A stretch of DNA of 64,000 nucleotides from Chryseobacterium defluvii (lineage in GTDB: Bacteria > Bacteroidota > Bacteroidia > Flavobacteriales > Weeksellaceae). Below are positions 27,941-36,758 of this stretch, one piece after another (position 1 is the stretch's first letter; each line of letters starts with the position of its first letter). The translations under genes and the position numbers were made by a program. Under the pieces are notes generated by a model. It saw nothing but the letters and a program-made list of their open reading frames with translations, ran no database searches and was not told where the DNA came from. The DNA lies in NCBI RefSeq assembly GCF_003634775.1, contig NZ_RBXB01000002.1, positions 558,001 to 622,000 on the forward strand, given 5' to 3'.

Positions 27941-28019
27941 TATTCTATTTCACTTTAAATAAAATCTGTATCTGGTTATAATTAAATTATTTATAATATT
28001 TATCTAAAATATAGTTTAA

Positions 28020-28772
28020 ATGATATTGTTAACTTTTAACATGTTGAATATGGAGGCTGAAACTAAAAACGGCATTCGTATTTCTGATGAAGAAAGGGTA
28101 AAGATTACGGAAGACAATACCAAAGCTATTCTCAGAATTTTAGATATTCATGATATAAAAGCAACATTTTTCGTTGAGATTTCTATCGTCGAAAAACTCA
28201 AAAATCTCATAAAAGCAATTTCTGGCCGAGGTCATGAAATTGCTTTTTATAATAAAAATTCCAGCCTTCAGGAAATTGAACAGGCCAAAAAAACAATACA
28301 GGATTTTCTGGAAAAACAAATAAGAGGTATCCGTCAGAAAGATTTTAAATTACCGGACGGAGATTTGAAATTATTGGAATTTAATTACATTTCCAATATC
28401 GACAATGCCAATATTCTTTTTCCTCTGAAACGATTGGAAAGAAATACGGAGATTACAGAGGACGACGGGATAAGTATAGTACCCGAAAGTATTTCCCCTT
28501 ACAGCCAGTTGCCATATAATGATTTTGTGTTCCAAATGTTGCCGATGAGCTATTATCAGAGTATGGTTTTCGAAACCCTGAAAAATGAAGAATTTGTTCT
28601 GATTTATTTAAATACATGGCAATTCACCGATTTCAAAAAATACAGGTTTAAAATTCCGTTTTACAGAAGCTTGTTTTCGGGCAGAAAAATGGAGGACAAA
28701 TTAGATGCCCTCCTTACCTGGATCAACGAGAAGGAACTGGCGACTTCCCGTATGAAAGATTATATTTTTTGA
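28020..28772 (+). CDS. degenerate polysaccharide deacetylase-like protein
   Basis: 250 residues with the outline of a NodB-type polysaccharide deacetylase: MILLTFNMLNMEAE at the first strand, IKATFFVEISIVEKL, GHEIAFYNKNSS, GIRQKDFKLPDG, and a C-terminal LIYLNTWQF. In active members these read SFDxE, KATFF, GHEIASHGYxH and GFRxP. Here the catalytic Asp is Asn, and the metal-binding HxxxH is replaced by YNKNS. The protein is therefore probably inactive as a deacetylase; the frame is intact. It ends 5 nt from the convergent methyltransferase gene. Confidence 0.72.
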   Translation: MILLTFNMLNMEAETKNGIRISDEERVKITEDNTKAILRILDIHDIKATFFVEISIVEKLKNLIKAISGRGHEIAFYNKNSSLQEIEQAKKTIQDFLEKQIRGIRQKDFKLPDGDLKLLEFNYISNIDNANILFPLKRLERNTEITEDDGISIVPESISPYSQLPYNDFVFQMLPMSYYQSMVFETLKNEEFVLIYLNTWQFTDFKKYRFKIPFYRSLFSGRKMEDKLDALLTWINEKELATSRMKDYIF

Positions 28773-28777
28773 TCAAT

Positions 28778-29602
28778 TTATTCTTTAATGCAAATAGCTA
28801 ACAAATCGGTGGAATATTGCATTTCTTTTTCAATAATGATATCAGTGTGAGAATATCTGAAAACAAAATGATCAGTGGAATTGTTTCCCGTAATTACCTT
28901 TTTGGCACTGGGTTTCCACTTCTTTTTCAGTTCAAATAAACTTTTTAATAATTTCAGTAAAAAGACTCTCAGTGAATAAGGGTAAATGGACAAAGTGCAG
29001 GGAAGTGTAATGATCTTTTGCTTTTTTGTCCTGTTGATTTCATCCAATACAAAATCTGCCTCAGAACCAATTTTAAGGACTTCTACCTTGCTGAAATGCT
29101 TTTGAAGCAAATGTTTTAAATTTCCGGCAGTATATTCTTTTAAGTGAAAAATATTCCACGGTTGCTGAATATGATTAAAAAGCCTGTTGGTTTTATCAGG
29201 TGTTGAAATCAGTAGATATCCACCGGGATTTAAAAGCTTTTTCAAATCATCAACATATCGGTTGTCATTTGGGACATGCTCTATAACCTGAAAGGAAGTA
29301 ATGATATCAAATGTTTCATTCGAGATCTCCGGGATTGTTTTAAACTTCAGATTAGAGGAAGTGTAATTTTCTTTGGCAAAATCTACAGCCTCCTTGCTGA
29401 TGTCTACACCAGTTACACTTTCAGCATGTTCTGACAGCATTTTTGTTCCGTAACCGGAACCACAACCGAAATCCAGGACCTTTTTATTTTTCACAAAGCT
29501 TTTAGCATACTCATAAGTTGCAATATGCATCAGATGAATATAAAGTTCCGATGTATTATTAAAGTTTCCGTTGAGTATATGTCTTTCGCCGGTATCTTCC
29601 AT
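28778..29602 (-). CDS. class I SAM-dependent methyltransferase
   Basis: 274 residues from the ATG at 29602 (MEDTGERHILNG); a TTG at 29635, just after the upstream stop codon, would add 11 residues. Motif I VLDFGCGSGYGTKML, acidic motif VTGVDISKEAV, then FDIITSFQVIEHVPND and GGYLLISTPDK define a methyltransferase domain of the UbiG/glycan type. The C-terminal part is basic and variable. The substrate cannot be read from sequence; the neighbouring glycan-related genes make a cell-surface target plausible. Confidence 0.85.
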   Translation of the reverse strand: MEDTGERHILNGNFNNTSELYIHLMHIATYEYAKSFVKNKKVLDFGCGSGYGTKMLSEHAESVTGVDISKEAVDFAKENYTSSNLKFKTIPEISNETFDIITSFQVIEHVPNDNRYVDDLKKLLNPGGYLLISTPDKTNRLFNHIQQPWNIFHLKEYTAGNLKHLLQKHFSKVEVLKIGSEADFVLDEINRTKKQKIITLPCTLSIYPYSLRVFLLKLLKSLFELKKKWKPSAKKVITGNNSTDHFVFRYSHTDIIIEKEMQYSTDLLAICIKE

Positions 29603-29635
29603 GTACTGCAGTGATTTGTCTGCTAAAATAAGCAA

Positions 29636-30841
29636 TTAAGACAATTCAAAAAGAGTAATTTCCGGCAAAACACCAACTCTTCCCGGATATCCCAACACTC
29701 CGAAACCTCTGTTCACATACAAAAGTTTGCCTTCGCTTTCATACAAATCTGCCCATTTCGGATAGCGATATTGAACCGGTGACCATTTGATGTTTTTAAG
29801 ATCCAGCCCGAACTGCATTCCGTGCGTATGCCCCGAAAGCGTAAGATGAACGTTTCCAGGGTGTTTTTTCACCACATAATCAAAATGAGTAGGGTCGTGG
29901 CTCATTAATATTTTTGTAGCCGATTCCGGCAGGTTTTCGAGCGCTTTATCAAGATCTCCGAATTGAGGAAATGGTTTTAGTCCCCAGTTATCAACACCAA
30001 GGATATAGAGTTTTTCACCATTTTTTTCAATCACCCTGTTTTCGTTTCTCAGCATATCAAAACCGGCTTGTTTTTCATATTCGATAAGAGTTTCGAGGTT
30101 TTTTTTCTTGGCATCCGGGGAGCTCCAGGTCACATAATCTCCGTAGTCATGATTTCCCAATACTGCAAATTTGCCATCCCTGGCTTTAATTTTTGAGAAC
30201 AAGGGAATGAACGGTAAAAATTCCTCCGCAACGTTATTCACCATATCCCCTGTAAATAATACGAGATCAGGGTTTTCTCCATTGATCAGTTCTACGGCAT
30301 GAGCCAGTTTATCGGGATTAGAGAAGCTTCCACTATGAACGTCGGAAATTTGTACAATTTTATACCCTTTAAAGCTTTCAGGTAAATTATTAAGTTTTAC
30401 CTTCACTTTTCTTACTTTGTGCCTGTATCTTCCAAAGGTAATACCATCTATAAATAAAGCGGAAAGTACTCCTCCCATCCCTAATCCAACCAGACTTAAA
30501 AATTTTCTTCTTTCCGGAAAGAAATTTTCAGCAGGTCTTATCAGTCCTGTAAGGTAACTTCCGGTTCTGAAAATATCATCGATGAGTAAAAATAAGACAA
30601 CAAAAACTTTAGGCAAGATGAAAATTAAAAATAATGAAATCATGATCTGTGCTCTCATCGTGCTTCTGTCGGATCTCTGGAAGTGAGTGACTTCGTAAGC
30701 GAAAACTGCGTAGACAGCCAGGGATATTACCCAATAGGACAGTCTTATCCAGAAATTATCTGTTAACGTTCTTATTGCCTGATAGATATATACTTCTAAA
30801 AATAAGAAGATGGCAGCAATAATTAAAAAATTTCTTTGCAT
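29636..30841 (-). CDS. membrane-anchored metallophosphoesterase (YkuE/YaeI-like)
   Basis: 401 residues. Four or more N-terminal membrane helices (residues 1-130) precede a calcineurin-like phosphoesterase domain. Metal ligands are visible: D167 and H169 in VQISDVHSG, FTGDMVNN, LGNHDYGDY, LMSHDPTHFD, and LSGHTHGMQFG. The YkuE/YaeI branch includes UDP-2,3-diacylglucosamine-type and other envelope phosphatases; the substrate is not determined. Overlaps or abuts the methyltransferase gene that follows on the same strand. Confidence 0.88.
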   Translation of the reverse strand: MQRNFLIIAAIFLFLEVYIYQAIRTLTDNFWIRLSYWVISLAVYAVFAYEVTHFQRSDRSTMRAQIMISLFLIFILPKVFVVLFLLIDDIFRTGSYLTGLIRPAENFFPERRKFLSLVGLGMGGVLSALFIDGITFGRYRHKVRKVKVKLNNLPESFKGYKIVQISDVHSGSFSNPDKLAHAVELINGENPDLVLFTGDMVNNVAEEFLPFIPLFSKIKARDGKFAVLGNHDYGDYVTWSSPDAKKKNLETLIEYEKQAGFDMLRNENRVIEKNGEKLYILGVDNWGLKPFPQFGDLDKALENLPESATKILMSHDPTHFDYVVKKHPGNVHLTLSGHTHGMQFGLDLKNIKWSPVQYRYPKWADLYESEGKLLYVNRGFGVLGYPGRVGVLPEITLFELS

Positions 30842-30853
30842 AATAGGTTTTAA

Positions 30854-30884
30854 AAAAGCACAAAAGAAATTCCTTTGTGCTTTT
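30854..30884 (-). terminator. terminator of the FabH-like gene
   Basis: AAAAGCACAAA, 9-nt loop, TTTGTGCTTTT. On the minus strand a T-run follows. Confidence 0.8.
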
Positions 30885-30908
30885 AAATATTTTTAAATTA
30901 TTTATCAA

Positions 30909-31976
30909 TTAAGGAAATCTGTAAACGATAGCATTGATGTTCATTCCAGCTCCCACTGAAGTCATTACAATGTTACCTTTATCTATAAACGATTGACCTT
31001 CCATTTTTCCTTTAATTATTAAATCATACATGGTAGGAATCGTGGCTACAGAAGAATTTCCGAACATCTGAATCGTCATTGGAGAGATCGCGTGATCGTA
31101 ATCTTTTACGTCATAAAGCTTGTGAAGTCTTTCTATCATCGCATAATCCATTTTGGCGTTCGCCTGGTGAATCAGTACTTTGTTGATGTCTTCAATAGAA
31201 AGACCTGCATCATCAATGGTTTCTTTGATCGCTACAGGAACATTCTTAAGGGCATATTCATAAATTTTTCTTCCCAGCATTCTCACGTATAAACGTCTCT
31301 GGTCTGCTTCTTTATTGATAGAACAACTATTTCTTAAATAATCTAATTCAACACCATTGTCACAGATGGTATTATGGGCAATGATTCCTACATTTTCATC
31401 ATCCGTAGCTTTTACCACCACTGCACCCGCCCCGTCAGCAAAAATCATTTTGTTTCTGTCGTAAGGGTCTGTAACACGACTTAATGTTTCTCCACCGATA
31501 ACAAGGATAGTTTTAGCAGCGTTAGCTTTAATCAGATTGTCTGCTAAAATCATGGCTTCCACCCAACCCGGGCAACCGAAAATCATGTCATAGGTAACGC
31601 ATTTTCTGTTTGTTATTCCCAGCTTGTTTTTTACTCTTGCCGCCATATTAGGCATGAAGTTTACATAACCGTCAATAGTAACTTCCCCAAAATTACTCGC
31701 ATAAATGATATAATCTAATTCTTCACCATCTATTTTTGCATCTTCAATGGCTTTTTTAGCAGCTTCATAACCGATTTGTGAGTTGGAAAGCTCTTCCTCA
31801 ATGAATCTCCTGTTTTCTATCTCTGTAATTTCTACAAACTTTGCAATAATCTCTTCGGTAGGCTTTTCTATCTTTTCCCCTTCGTCTGTATAGAACTCGG
31901 AATCTAAAAAATAATCTCTACCAATAACTCTATTAGGAATATAAGATCCAGAACCAATAATGATCGTATTCGGCAT
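30909..31976 (-). CDS. 3-oxoacyl-ACP synthase III family protein
   Basis: 355 residues of the FabH/thiolase fold. Catalytic residues: C135 in MIFGCPGWVEA, the His in LIHQANAKMDYAM (near 268) and the Asn in MFGNSSVATIPT (near 303). It condenses an acyl-CoA starter with malonyl-ACP. It is somewhat longer than housekeeping FabH (about 320-330) and has an insert near residues 25-60, so it may be a second, specialised synthase rather than the fatty-acid initiator. No fatty-acid genes adjoin it. Confidence 0.85.
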   Translation of the reverse strand: MPNTIIIGSGSYIPNRVIGRDYFLDSEFYTDEGEKIEKPTEEIIAKFVEITEIENRRFIEEELSNSQIGYEAAKKAIEDAKIDGEELDYIIYASNFGEVTIDGYVNFMPNMAARVKNKLGITNRKCVTYDMIFGCPGWVEAMILADNLIKANAAKTILVIGGETLSRVTDPYDRNKMIFADGAGAVVVKATDDENVGIIAHNTICDNGVELDYLRNSCSINKEADQRRLYVRMLGRKIYEYALKNVPVAIKETIDDAGLSIEDINKVLIHQANAKMDYAMIERLHKLYDVKDYDHAISPMTIQMFGNSSVATIPTMYDLIIKGKMEGQSFIDKGNIVMTSVGAGMNINAIVYRFP

Positions 31977-32046
31977 TCGTTTAAATGATTTTTTAAAGAT
32001 GCAAAGTTAATAATTAATATTAATAAGAAAGAATTAAAAATATTAT

Positions 32047-32054
32047 TAAATTTG
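32047..32054 (+). promoter_or_regulatory. -7 box of the ubiE-porT unit
   Basis: TAAATTTG matches TAnnTTTG, 22 nt before the ATG at 32077. No TTG at the right distance. Confidence 0.45.
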
Positions 32055-32076
32055 CAAAAATTGTACTTTACAATCT

Positions 32077-32646
32077 ATGAAAAATAGCCCGTCATTGAAA
32101 GGTTTACTGATTGCTGTTGCGGTATTTATAGTAGCCTTTGGGATTTATTTCCTTTTTTTGGCCAAGAAAAACTATTATCTGGTAGATAATCCCACTCCCA
32201 ATACGTATTATTATACTATTAATAACGGTTCCGAAGGAATCATTTCTGCAGGGCAGTCGGTGAAAGTAGATCTGAATAAAGGAAAAAATTCTATTAAAGT
32301 CTTCGACCAGAACAAAAAATTATTATACGATTCCGCGTTTCAGGTAGATAAAATTCGGGGTCTTATCAATATTGCACATCAGGATTATTATATCAATCGC
32401 CAATATTATGGATACAATCTTAAAAAAGATTCACTACTTTTGGTGCTTGATAAAACCGTAATAGACGGAAAAGAATATTTTGGGGATCCTAAACACTTCA
32501 ATAAGCTTTATACAGAAGATTTTTATTATAATGTGAATGAAGATTATGATCAACTGATCAAGAATATTGATAAAGTGGAATCCCGCACAAAAATTTTCAG
32601 AAAGCAAGATTACCTTAACTATTATAAAGAATATTACAAGTTTTGA
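32077..32646 (+). CDS. conserved single-pass membrane protein of unknown function
   Basis: 189 residues. One membrane helix (about residues 8-28, GLLIAVAVFIVAFGIYFLFL) then a periplasmic domain rich in Tyr, Asn and Lys. A beta-rich portion (YYYTINNGSEGIISAG) is followed by a helical, charged C-terminus. I do not recognise the family. Its stop codon overlaps the start of ubiE in TTGA, so the two are coupled, and porT follows. A link to membrane or outer-membrane biogenesis is suggested only by context. Confidence 0.72.
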   Translation: MKNSPSLKGLLIAVAVFIVAFGIYFLFLAKKNYYLVDNPTPNTYYYTINNGSEGIISAGQSVKVDLNKGKNSIKVFDQNKKLLYDSAFQVDKIRGLINIAHQDYYINRQYYGYNLKKDSLLLVLDKTVIDGKEYFGDPKHFNKLYTEDFYYNVNEDYDQLIKNIDKVESRTKIFRKQDYLNYYKEYYKF

Positions 32647-33374
32647 CAAAAGATATTAACCAAGTAACTCCCTACAATTCTGAGGCTACCAAAAAAAGCC
32701 AGGTAGAGGATATGTTCGACAATATTGCACCCAAATATGACCTTTTGAATCATGTTTTATCCATGAAGATTGATGTTTTGTGGAGAAATAATCTGGTGAA
32801 ATGGATGAAAAATGATCACCCGCAGGAAGTGCTGGATGTGGCTACAGGAACGGGAGATCTGGCCATCACCATAGAAAAAGGAACAGGTGCAAAAGTAATT
32901 GGTTTGGATTTATCGCAACAAATGTTAAATGTTGGCGTTATTAAAATAAAAAAACTTAAATTAGACGGCAAAATTTCCATGCAAAAGGGAGATGCAGAAA
33001 ATTTACCTTTCGAGGACAATAGATTCGATGCTGTTTCCGTTGCATTTGGAGTAAGGAATTTTGAAAACCTCACTAAAGGTTTATCAGAGTTAAGAAGAGT
33101 AGTTAAAGATAACAAAAGTGTTTATATACTGGAGTTTTCAAAGGTTGAGGGTTTCTTAGGGCCATTTTATATGTTTTATTTCAAAAATATATTACCTGCC
33201 ATCGGCAGACTGGTTTCTAAAGATAATAGGGCATATACATACCTTCCGGATTCTGTAAATGCTTTTCCTTTTGGGGAAAAGATGAGACAAATTCTTTTAG
33301 ATACAGGATTTAAAAAAGTTGAATATAAAAAACAAAGTTTAGGTATAGCCACAATTTATAAAGCAACAAAGTAA
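32643..33374 (+). CDS. ubiE: demethylmenaquinone methyltransferase
   Basis: Final methylation of menaquinone. 243 residues. SAM motif VLDVATGTGDLAITI, acidic VIGLDLSQQML, then DAVSVAFGVRNFENL and FSKVEGFLGPFYMFYF, all typical of UbiE/MenG. The start is a TTG at 32643: the conserved N-terminus (TPYNSEATKKSQVEDMFDN) needs it, and no upstream ATG is in frame. The TTG overlaps the preceding stop as TTGA. The resulting menaquinol would feed the bd oxidase encoded at 11400-13744. Confidence 0.93.
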   Translation: MTKDINQVTPYNSEATKKSQVEDMFDNIAPKYDLLNHVLSMKIDVLWRNNLVKWMKNDHPQEVLDVATGTGDLAITIEKGTGAKVIGLDLSQQMLNVGVIKIKKLKLDGKISMQKGDAENLPFEDNRFDAVSVAFGVRNFENLTKGLSELRRVVKDNKSVYILEFSKVEGFLGPFYMFYFKNILPAIGRLVSKDNRAYTYLPDSVNAFPFGEKMRQILLDTGFKKVEYKKQSLGIATIYKATK

Positions 33375-33377
33375 CCT

Positions 33378-34160
33378 ATGAATAAATTTTTATTAAGAGC
33401 ACTGGTTTTAGCCACCGTAAATATTGCAGTTTTTGCAGATGCACAATTTAGAACCCGAAACAGAATGGACAAGCTGGAAGATTTTGATCAGCAGACATTC
33501 AGTTGGGGTTTTTACTTAAATGGCAACTTGCTGGATTACCGTATCGTATTGCACCCTAGATATGGGATGAGCGGAAATCACAATCTTGTTACTTCTAAAG
33601 AAAGTATTAGTTTCGGTGCCGGGTTGATCGGTAAATGGAGACTTAACGATTATTTGGATCTAAGAGTGGAACCAGGGTTACAATTTGCTCAAAGACAGCT
33701 GACTTTCAACACTCAGTCTAATGATCAGTATGCTGCCGGAACTTTGACGAATCCTCCTTTTACTCCGATTCCTTTAACTGAAAACGATAAAGTAAGAGAA
33801 ATCAAATCTACATTGGTTGATGTACCGGTATTATTGGAGCTTCATGGTCAAAGATGGTATAACTCCAGACCTTACGTTGCTGCAGGGGTGAATTATGTGG
33901 TGAACCTACAGTCAAACTCCAGTTCGGAAGACGATAACCTTCAGCAGGTTTTCAGATCCACAACTCACAATTTTGCGTGGTCTGCGGAAATGGGGATCCA
34001 GTTTTATTTCAACAAGTTTAAACTGACTCCCGGGATCAGAGGTACTTTCTTCATGAATAACGAAAAAGTGGCGGATAATGCCACCACTCCTCCTTACTGG
34101 TCAGCGGCAGTATCTACATTACAGACAAGAGCGATCATGTTTGTATTGAAATTCGAATAA
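33378..34160 (+). CDS. porT: PorT-family outer membrane protein (type IX secretion)
   Basis: 260 residues. Signal peptide ends FADAQ. The rest alternates beta strands of an eight-stranded barrel (FYLNGNLLDYRIVL, LDLRVEPGLQFAQRQL, STLVDVPVLLEL, NYVVNLQS, FAWSAEMGIQFYF, IMFVLKFE at the C-terminus with terminal aromatic residue). Position just downstream of ubiE (3 nt) is the conserved neighbourhood of porT in Flavobacteriia. PorT is needed for type IX secretion, and the protein at 9077 carries a sorting signal for that system. Confidence 0.85.
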   Translation: MNKFLLRALVLATVNIAVFADAQFRTRNRMDKLEDFDQQTFSWGFYLNGNLLDYRIVLHPRYGMSGNHNLVTSKESISFGAGLIGKWRLNDYLDLRVEPGLQFAQRQLTFNTQSNDQYAAGTLTNPPFTPIPLTENDKVREIKSTLVDVPVLLELHGQRWYNSRPYVAAGVNYVVNLQSNSSSEDDNLQQVFRSTTHNFAWSAEMGIQFYFNKFKLTPGIRGTFFMNNEKVADNATTPPYWSAAVSTLQTRAIMFVLKFE

Positions 34161-34180
34161 GAAAATTAAAATAAAATATA

Positions 34181-34208
34181 AAAAGGAGGTGCAATGCACC
34201 TCCTTTTT
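34181..34208 (+). terminator. terminator after porT
   Basis: AAAAGGAGGTGC, loop AAT, GCACCTCCTTTT, then TT. Confidence 0.9.
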
Positions 34209-34263
34209 TGTTTCCGTGGTTAAAATATAAGGAATTTTATTTTCATTAATGTTAATAATTTCA

Positions 34264-34271
34264 TATTTTTG
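34264..34271 (+). promoter_or_regulatory. -7 box of the zapA-6S-rny cluster
   Basis: TATTTTTG matches TAnnTTTG, 25 nt before the ATG at 34297. Confidence 0.5.
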
Positions 34272-34296
34272 CTATTAGTTAGAATATAAACCTGAA

Positions 34297-34599
34297 ATGC
34301 TTCAAAACTTAGAAAACAATTTTTCAGAACTGGAAAAAAAGATTTCGAACTTACAAAAGAATTATCGGACTCTTGCTGAAAAGTTATCGGAATTGAGTGT
34401 TGAGCATGAAGATCTGAAGAAGAAATATGATGAAGAAAGAAAGAAAAATCAGGTATTAGCAGAAGAACAAAAAAATATAAAACTTTATTCAGCAATATCA
34501 GGAAATCCCGAACACAACAGGTTAATGAAAAATCATATTAACAGGCTCGTGAAGGAAATAGATTTCTGTATTGCCCAGCTTCAAAACAGTGGACTATAA
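34297..34599 (+). CDS. small coiled-coil protein upstream of zapA
   Basis: 100 residues, almost all predicted coiled coil with heptad leucines (LENNFSELEKKISNLQKNY, LAEKLSELSVEHEDLKKKY) followed by a short helical tail (HNRLMKNHINRLVKEIDFCI). The size and layout resemble the ZapB type of Z-ring coiled coil, but that identity rests on context only. The stop codon overlaps the zapA start in TAATG, so the pair is translationally coupled, which supports a division role. Confidence 0.75.
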   Translation: MLQNLENNFSELEKKISNLQKNYRTLAEKLSELSVEHEDLKKKYDEERKKNQVLAEEQKNIKLYSAISGNPEHNRLMKNHINRLVKEIDFCIAQLQNSGL

Positions 34600-34886
34600 T
34601 GGATGTAAGAAGAATAACCATCAACATTGCAGGAAGGGTATATCCGCTGAACGTACCGGCAGCAGAGGAAGAAACTTTGCGTAAAGTCGGGAAGCAGATT
34701 GAAAATATGATTAAAGATTTTGAACAAAATTTCGATGTAAGAGATAAACAGGATGCTTTGGCGATGTGTGCCCTTAAATTGGGAACCAATGCTGAAGTGG
34801 TGTCTCTTCAATACGAAAAAAGTATACATTCTACCAACGAAAGATTAACCCAGATTAATCAGTCGTTAAATGAAATTGGGAAATAG
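34599..34886 (+). CDS. zapA: cell division protein ZapA
   Basis: 95 residues. N-terminal beta-rich domain (MDVRRITINIAGRVYPLNVP) and a long C-terminal helix for tetramerisation, as in ZapA, which bundles FtsZ filaments at the Z-ring. AEEETLRKVGKQIENMIKDF is the family helix. It is followed by the 6S RNA gene, an arrangement shared with many bacteria where ssrS lies downstream of zapA. Confidence 0.88.
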   Translation: MDVRRITINIAGRVYPLNVPAAEEETLRKVGKQIENMIKDFEQNFDVRDKQDALAMCALKLGTNAEVVSLQYEKSIHSTNERLTQINQSLNEIGK

Positions 34887-34903
34887 ATTTTTCCCCAAAA
34901 GCT

Positions 34904-35071
34904 GCCTACAATAATTCTAACACATTAAAGGTAAACTCAACGCTAAACAATTACCGAACAAATGTCCATTGAATGGCGTGCCGGTCTTCCGGATTACAGA
35001 CAGTGGAAATCAGTTCAAATCGTGTTGATTAGGAGTTTACTCTCAATCTTTGAATTGTTGTAGGCTTTTTT
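34904..35071 (+). ncRNA. ssrS: 6S RNA
   Basis: Intergenic region of about 220 nt that folds into one long imperfect hairpin. The closing stem pairs GCCTACAATAATTC (34904-34917) with GAATTGTTGTAGGC (35052-35065). Next GTAAACTC (34931-34938) pairs with GAGTTTAC (35032-35039), and the tip carries the small hairpin CCGG-TCTT-CCGG (34981-34992). A T-run follows at 35066. A long rod with interior loops mimicking an open promoter, placed directly after zapA and before rny, is what is expected for 6S RNA, which sequesters RNA polymerase in stationary phase. Assigned on structure and synteny, not on a covariance search. Confidence 0.78.
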
Positions 35072-35107
35072 ATTTTGAATTATGAAGACAATTAAAACTC
35101 GATATAT

Positions 35108-36679
35108 ATGACAACAACCGCAATTATTGTCGGCGTTATTTGCTTAGTAGTCGGGGCTGTTTTAGGAATGATCTTTTCTAGAAGCTCACTGAACTCAAAA
35201 GCTAAATTTATAATAGATGATGCAAAGAAAAATGCCGAAAACCTTATAGAAAAAGCTACTGTACAGGCTGAATCCATAAAAAAAGAAAAAAACCTTCAGG
35301 CAAAAGAAAAATTCCTTGAACTGAAATCCCAGCATGATGCCGATATTCAGGCTCGTGAAAAGAAAATGCAGGAGGCGGAAAAAAGAATAAAGGATAAAGA
35401 GCACAAGCTGAATGAAGAGCTTAGCAAGGCAGGAAAGCTTGAAAAGGATTTGGATAAGCAAATTGCAGATTATGCTAAGAAAAATGAGATTTTAGATAAA
35501 AAACAGCATGAATTAGACACCGTTACCGCTAAAAAAGTCGAAATTCTTGAGAAAATATCTAATTACACCGCTGAAGAAGCTAAAGTTGAATTGGTGGAAT
35601 CCATGAGAGCTGAAGCAAAAACAAGAGCTCAGGCGCATGTTCAGAGCATTATGGAAGAAGCCCAGCTGAATGCCAAAAACGAAGCCAGGAAAATCGTTAT
35701 TCAGACGATCCAGAGAATCGGAACCGAACAGGCCATCGAAAACTCCGTGTCTGTTTTCAATATTGAATCGGATGAAGTGAAAGGTAGGATTATCGGTAGA
35801 GAGGGTAGAAACATCCGTGCTTTAGAAGCCGTAACAGGAGTTGAAATCATTGTTGATGATACCCCGGAAGCTATTCTTCTTTCATGTTTCGATCCGGTAA
35901 GAAGAGAAATTGCCAGATTATCCCTTCACAGATTGGTTACGGATGGAAGAATCCACCCTGCAAGAATCGAAGAAGTTGTAGAAAAAACAAGAAAGCAAAT
36001 TGAAGAGGAAATTATTGAAGTAGGAAAAAGAACCATCATAGACCTTGGAATTCACGGGTTACACCCGGAACTGATCAAGATCGTTGGTAGAATGAAATAC
36101 CGTTCTTCTTACGGACAAAACCTATTGCAACACTCCAGAGAAGTAGCCAATATTGCTGCTACAATGGCTGCAGAATTGGGCTTAAATGTAAAACTAGCTA
36201 AGAGAGCAGGTTTATTACACGATATCGGTAAAGTTCCTGAGCAGGAATCTGAACTTCCTCACGCCTTATTAGGGATGCAATGGGCAGAAAAATATGGTGA
36301 AAACCCTGAAGTTGTTAACGCAATCGGGGCCCACCACGATGAAATTGAAATGAAATCATTATTATCCCCGATCATTCAGGTAGCGGATGCTATTTCAGGA
36401 GCAAGACCGGGAGCAAGACGCCAGGTGTTGGAATCTTATATCCAGAGACTGAAAGACCTTGAATCTGCTGCTTTAAGCTTCGACGGAGTGTCAAGTGCAT
36501 ATGCCATCCAGGCGGGTAGAGAATTAAGGGTAATGGTAGAAAGCGGAAAAGTGAATGACGAAGTCGCTTCCCAATTATCTTACGACATCTCTGAGAAAAT
36601 CCAGAACGAATTAACGTATCCGGGGCAGGTAAAAGTAACAGTGATTAGAGAAACGAGAGCTGTGAATATTGCAAGATAA
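35108..36679 (+). CDS. rny: ribonuclease Y
   Basis: 523 residues. An N-terminal membrane anchor ([20 protein letters not shown]) is followed by a coiled coil of about 180 residues. A KH RNA-binding domain ([19 protein letters not shown]) and an HD hydrolase domain ([14 protein letters not shown] ... HHDE) complete the family order. It is a membrane-bound endoribonuclease that initiates mRNA decay where RNase E is absent. Transcribed alone or from the zapA promoter through the 6S gene. Confidence 0.95.
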   Translation: MTTTAIIVGVICLVVGAVLGMIFSRSSLNSKAKFIIDDAKKNAENLIEKATVQAESIKKEKNLQAKEKFLELKSQHDADIQAREKKMQEAEKRIKDKEHKLNEELSKAGKLEKDLDKQIADYAKKNEILDKKQHELDTVTAKKVEILEKISNYTAEEAKVELVESMRAEAKTRAQAHVQSIMEEAQLNAKNEARKIVIQTIQRIGTEQAIENSVSVFNIESDEVKGRIIGREGRNIRALEAVTGVEIIVDDTPEAILLSCFDPVRREIARLSLHRLVTDGRIHPARIEEVVEKTRKQIEEEIIEVGKRTIIDLGIHGLHPELIKIVGRMKYRSSYGQNLLQHSREVANIAATMAAELGLNVKLAKRAGLLHDIGKVPEQESELPHALLGMQWAEKYGENPEVVNAIGAHHDEIEMKSLLSPIIQVADAISGARPGARRQVLESYIQRLKDLESAALSFDGVSSAYAIQAGRELRVMVESGKVNDEVASQLSYDISEKIQNELTYPGQVKVTVIRETRAVNIAR

Positions 36680-36701
36680 TAATTGAACCAAGATATTTGA
36701 T

Positions 36702-36732
36702 AAAAACCTTTCAAGAAATTGAAAGGTTTTTT
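36702..36732 (+). terminator. rny terminator
   Basis: AAAAACCTTTCAA, loop GAAA, TTGAAAGGTTTTT. Confidence 0.9.
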
Positions 36733-36758
36733 ATTTTTATCCAAATTTAAAAAGATCA

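Noticed and set aside
28778..29635. TTG at 29635 as start of the methyltransferase
   Set aside because: It directly follows the previous stop, but the ATG at 29602 begins the conserved TGERH segment with a normal start; retained only as an alternative.
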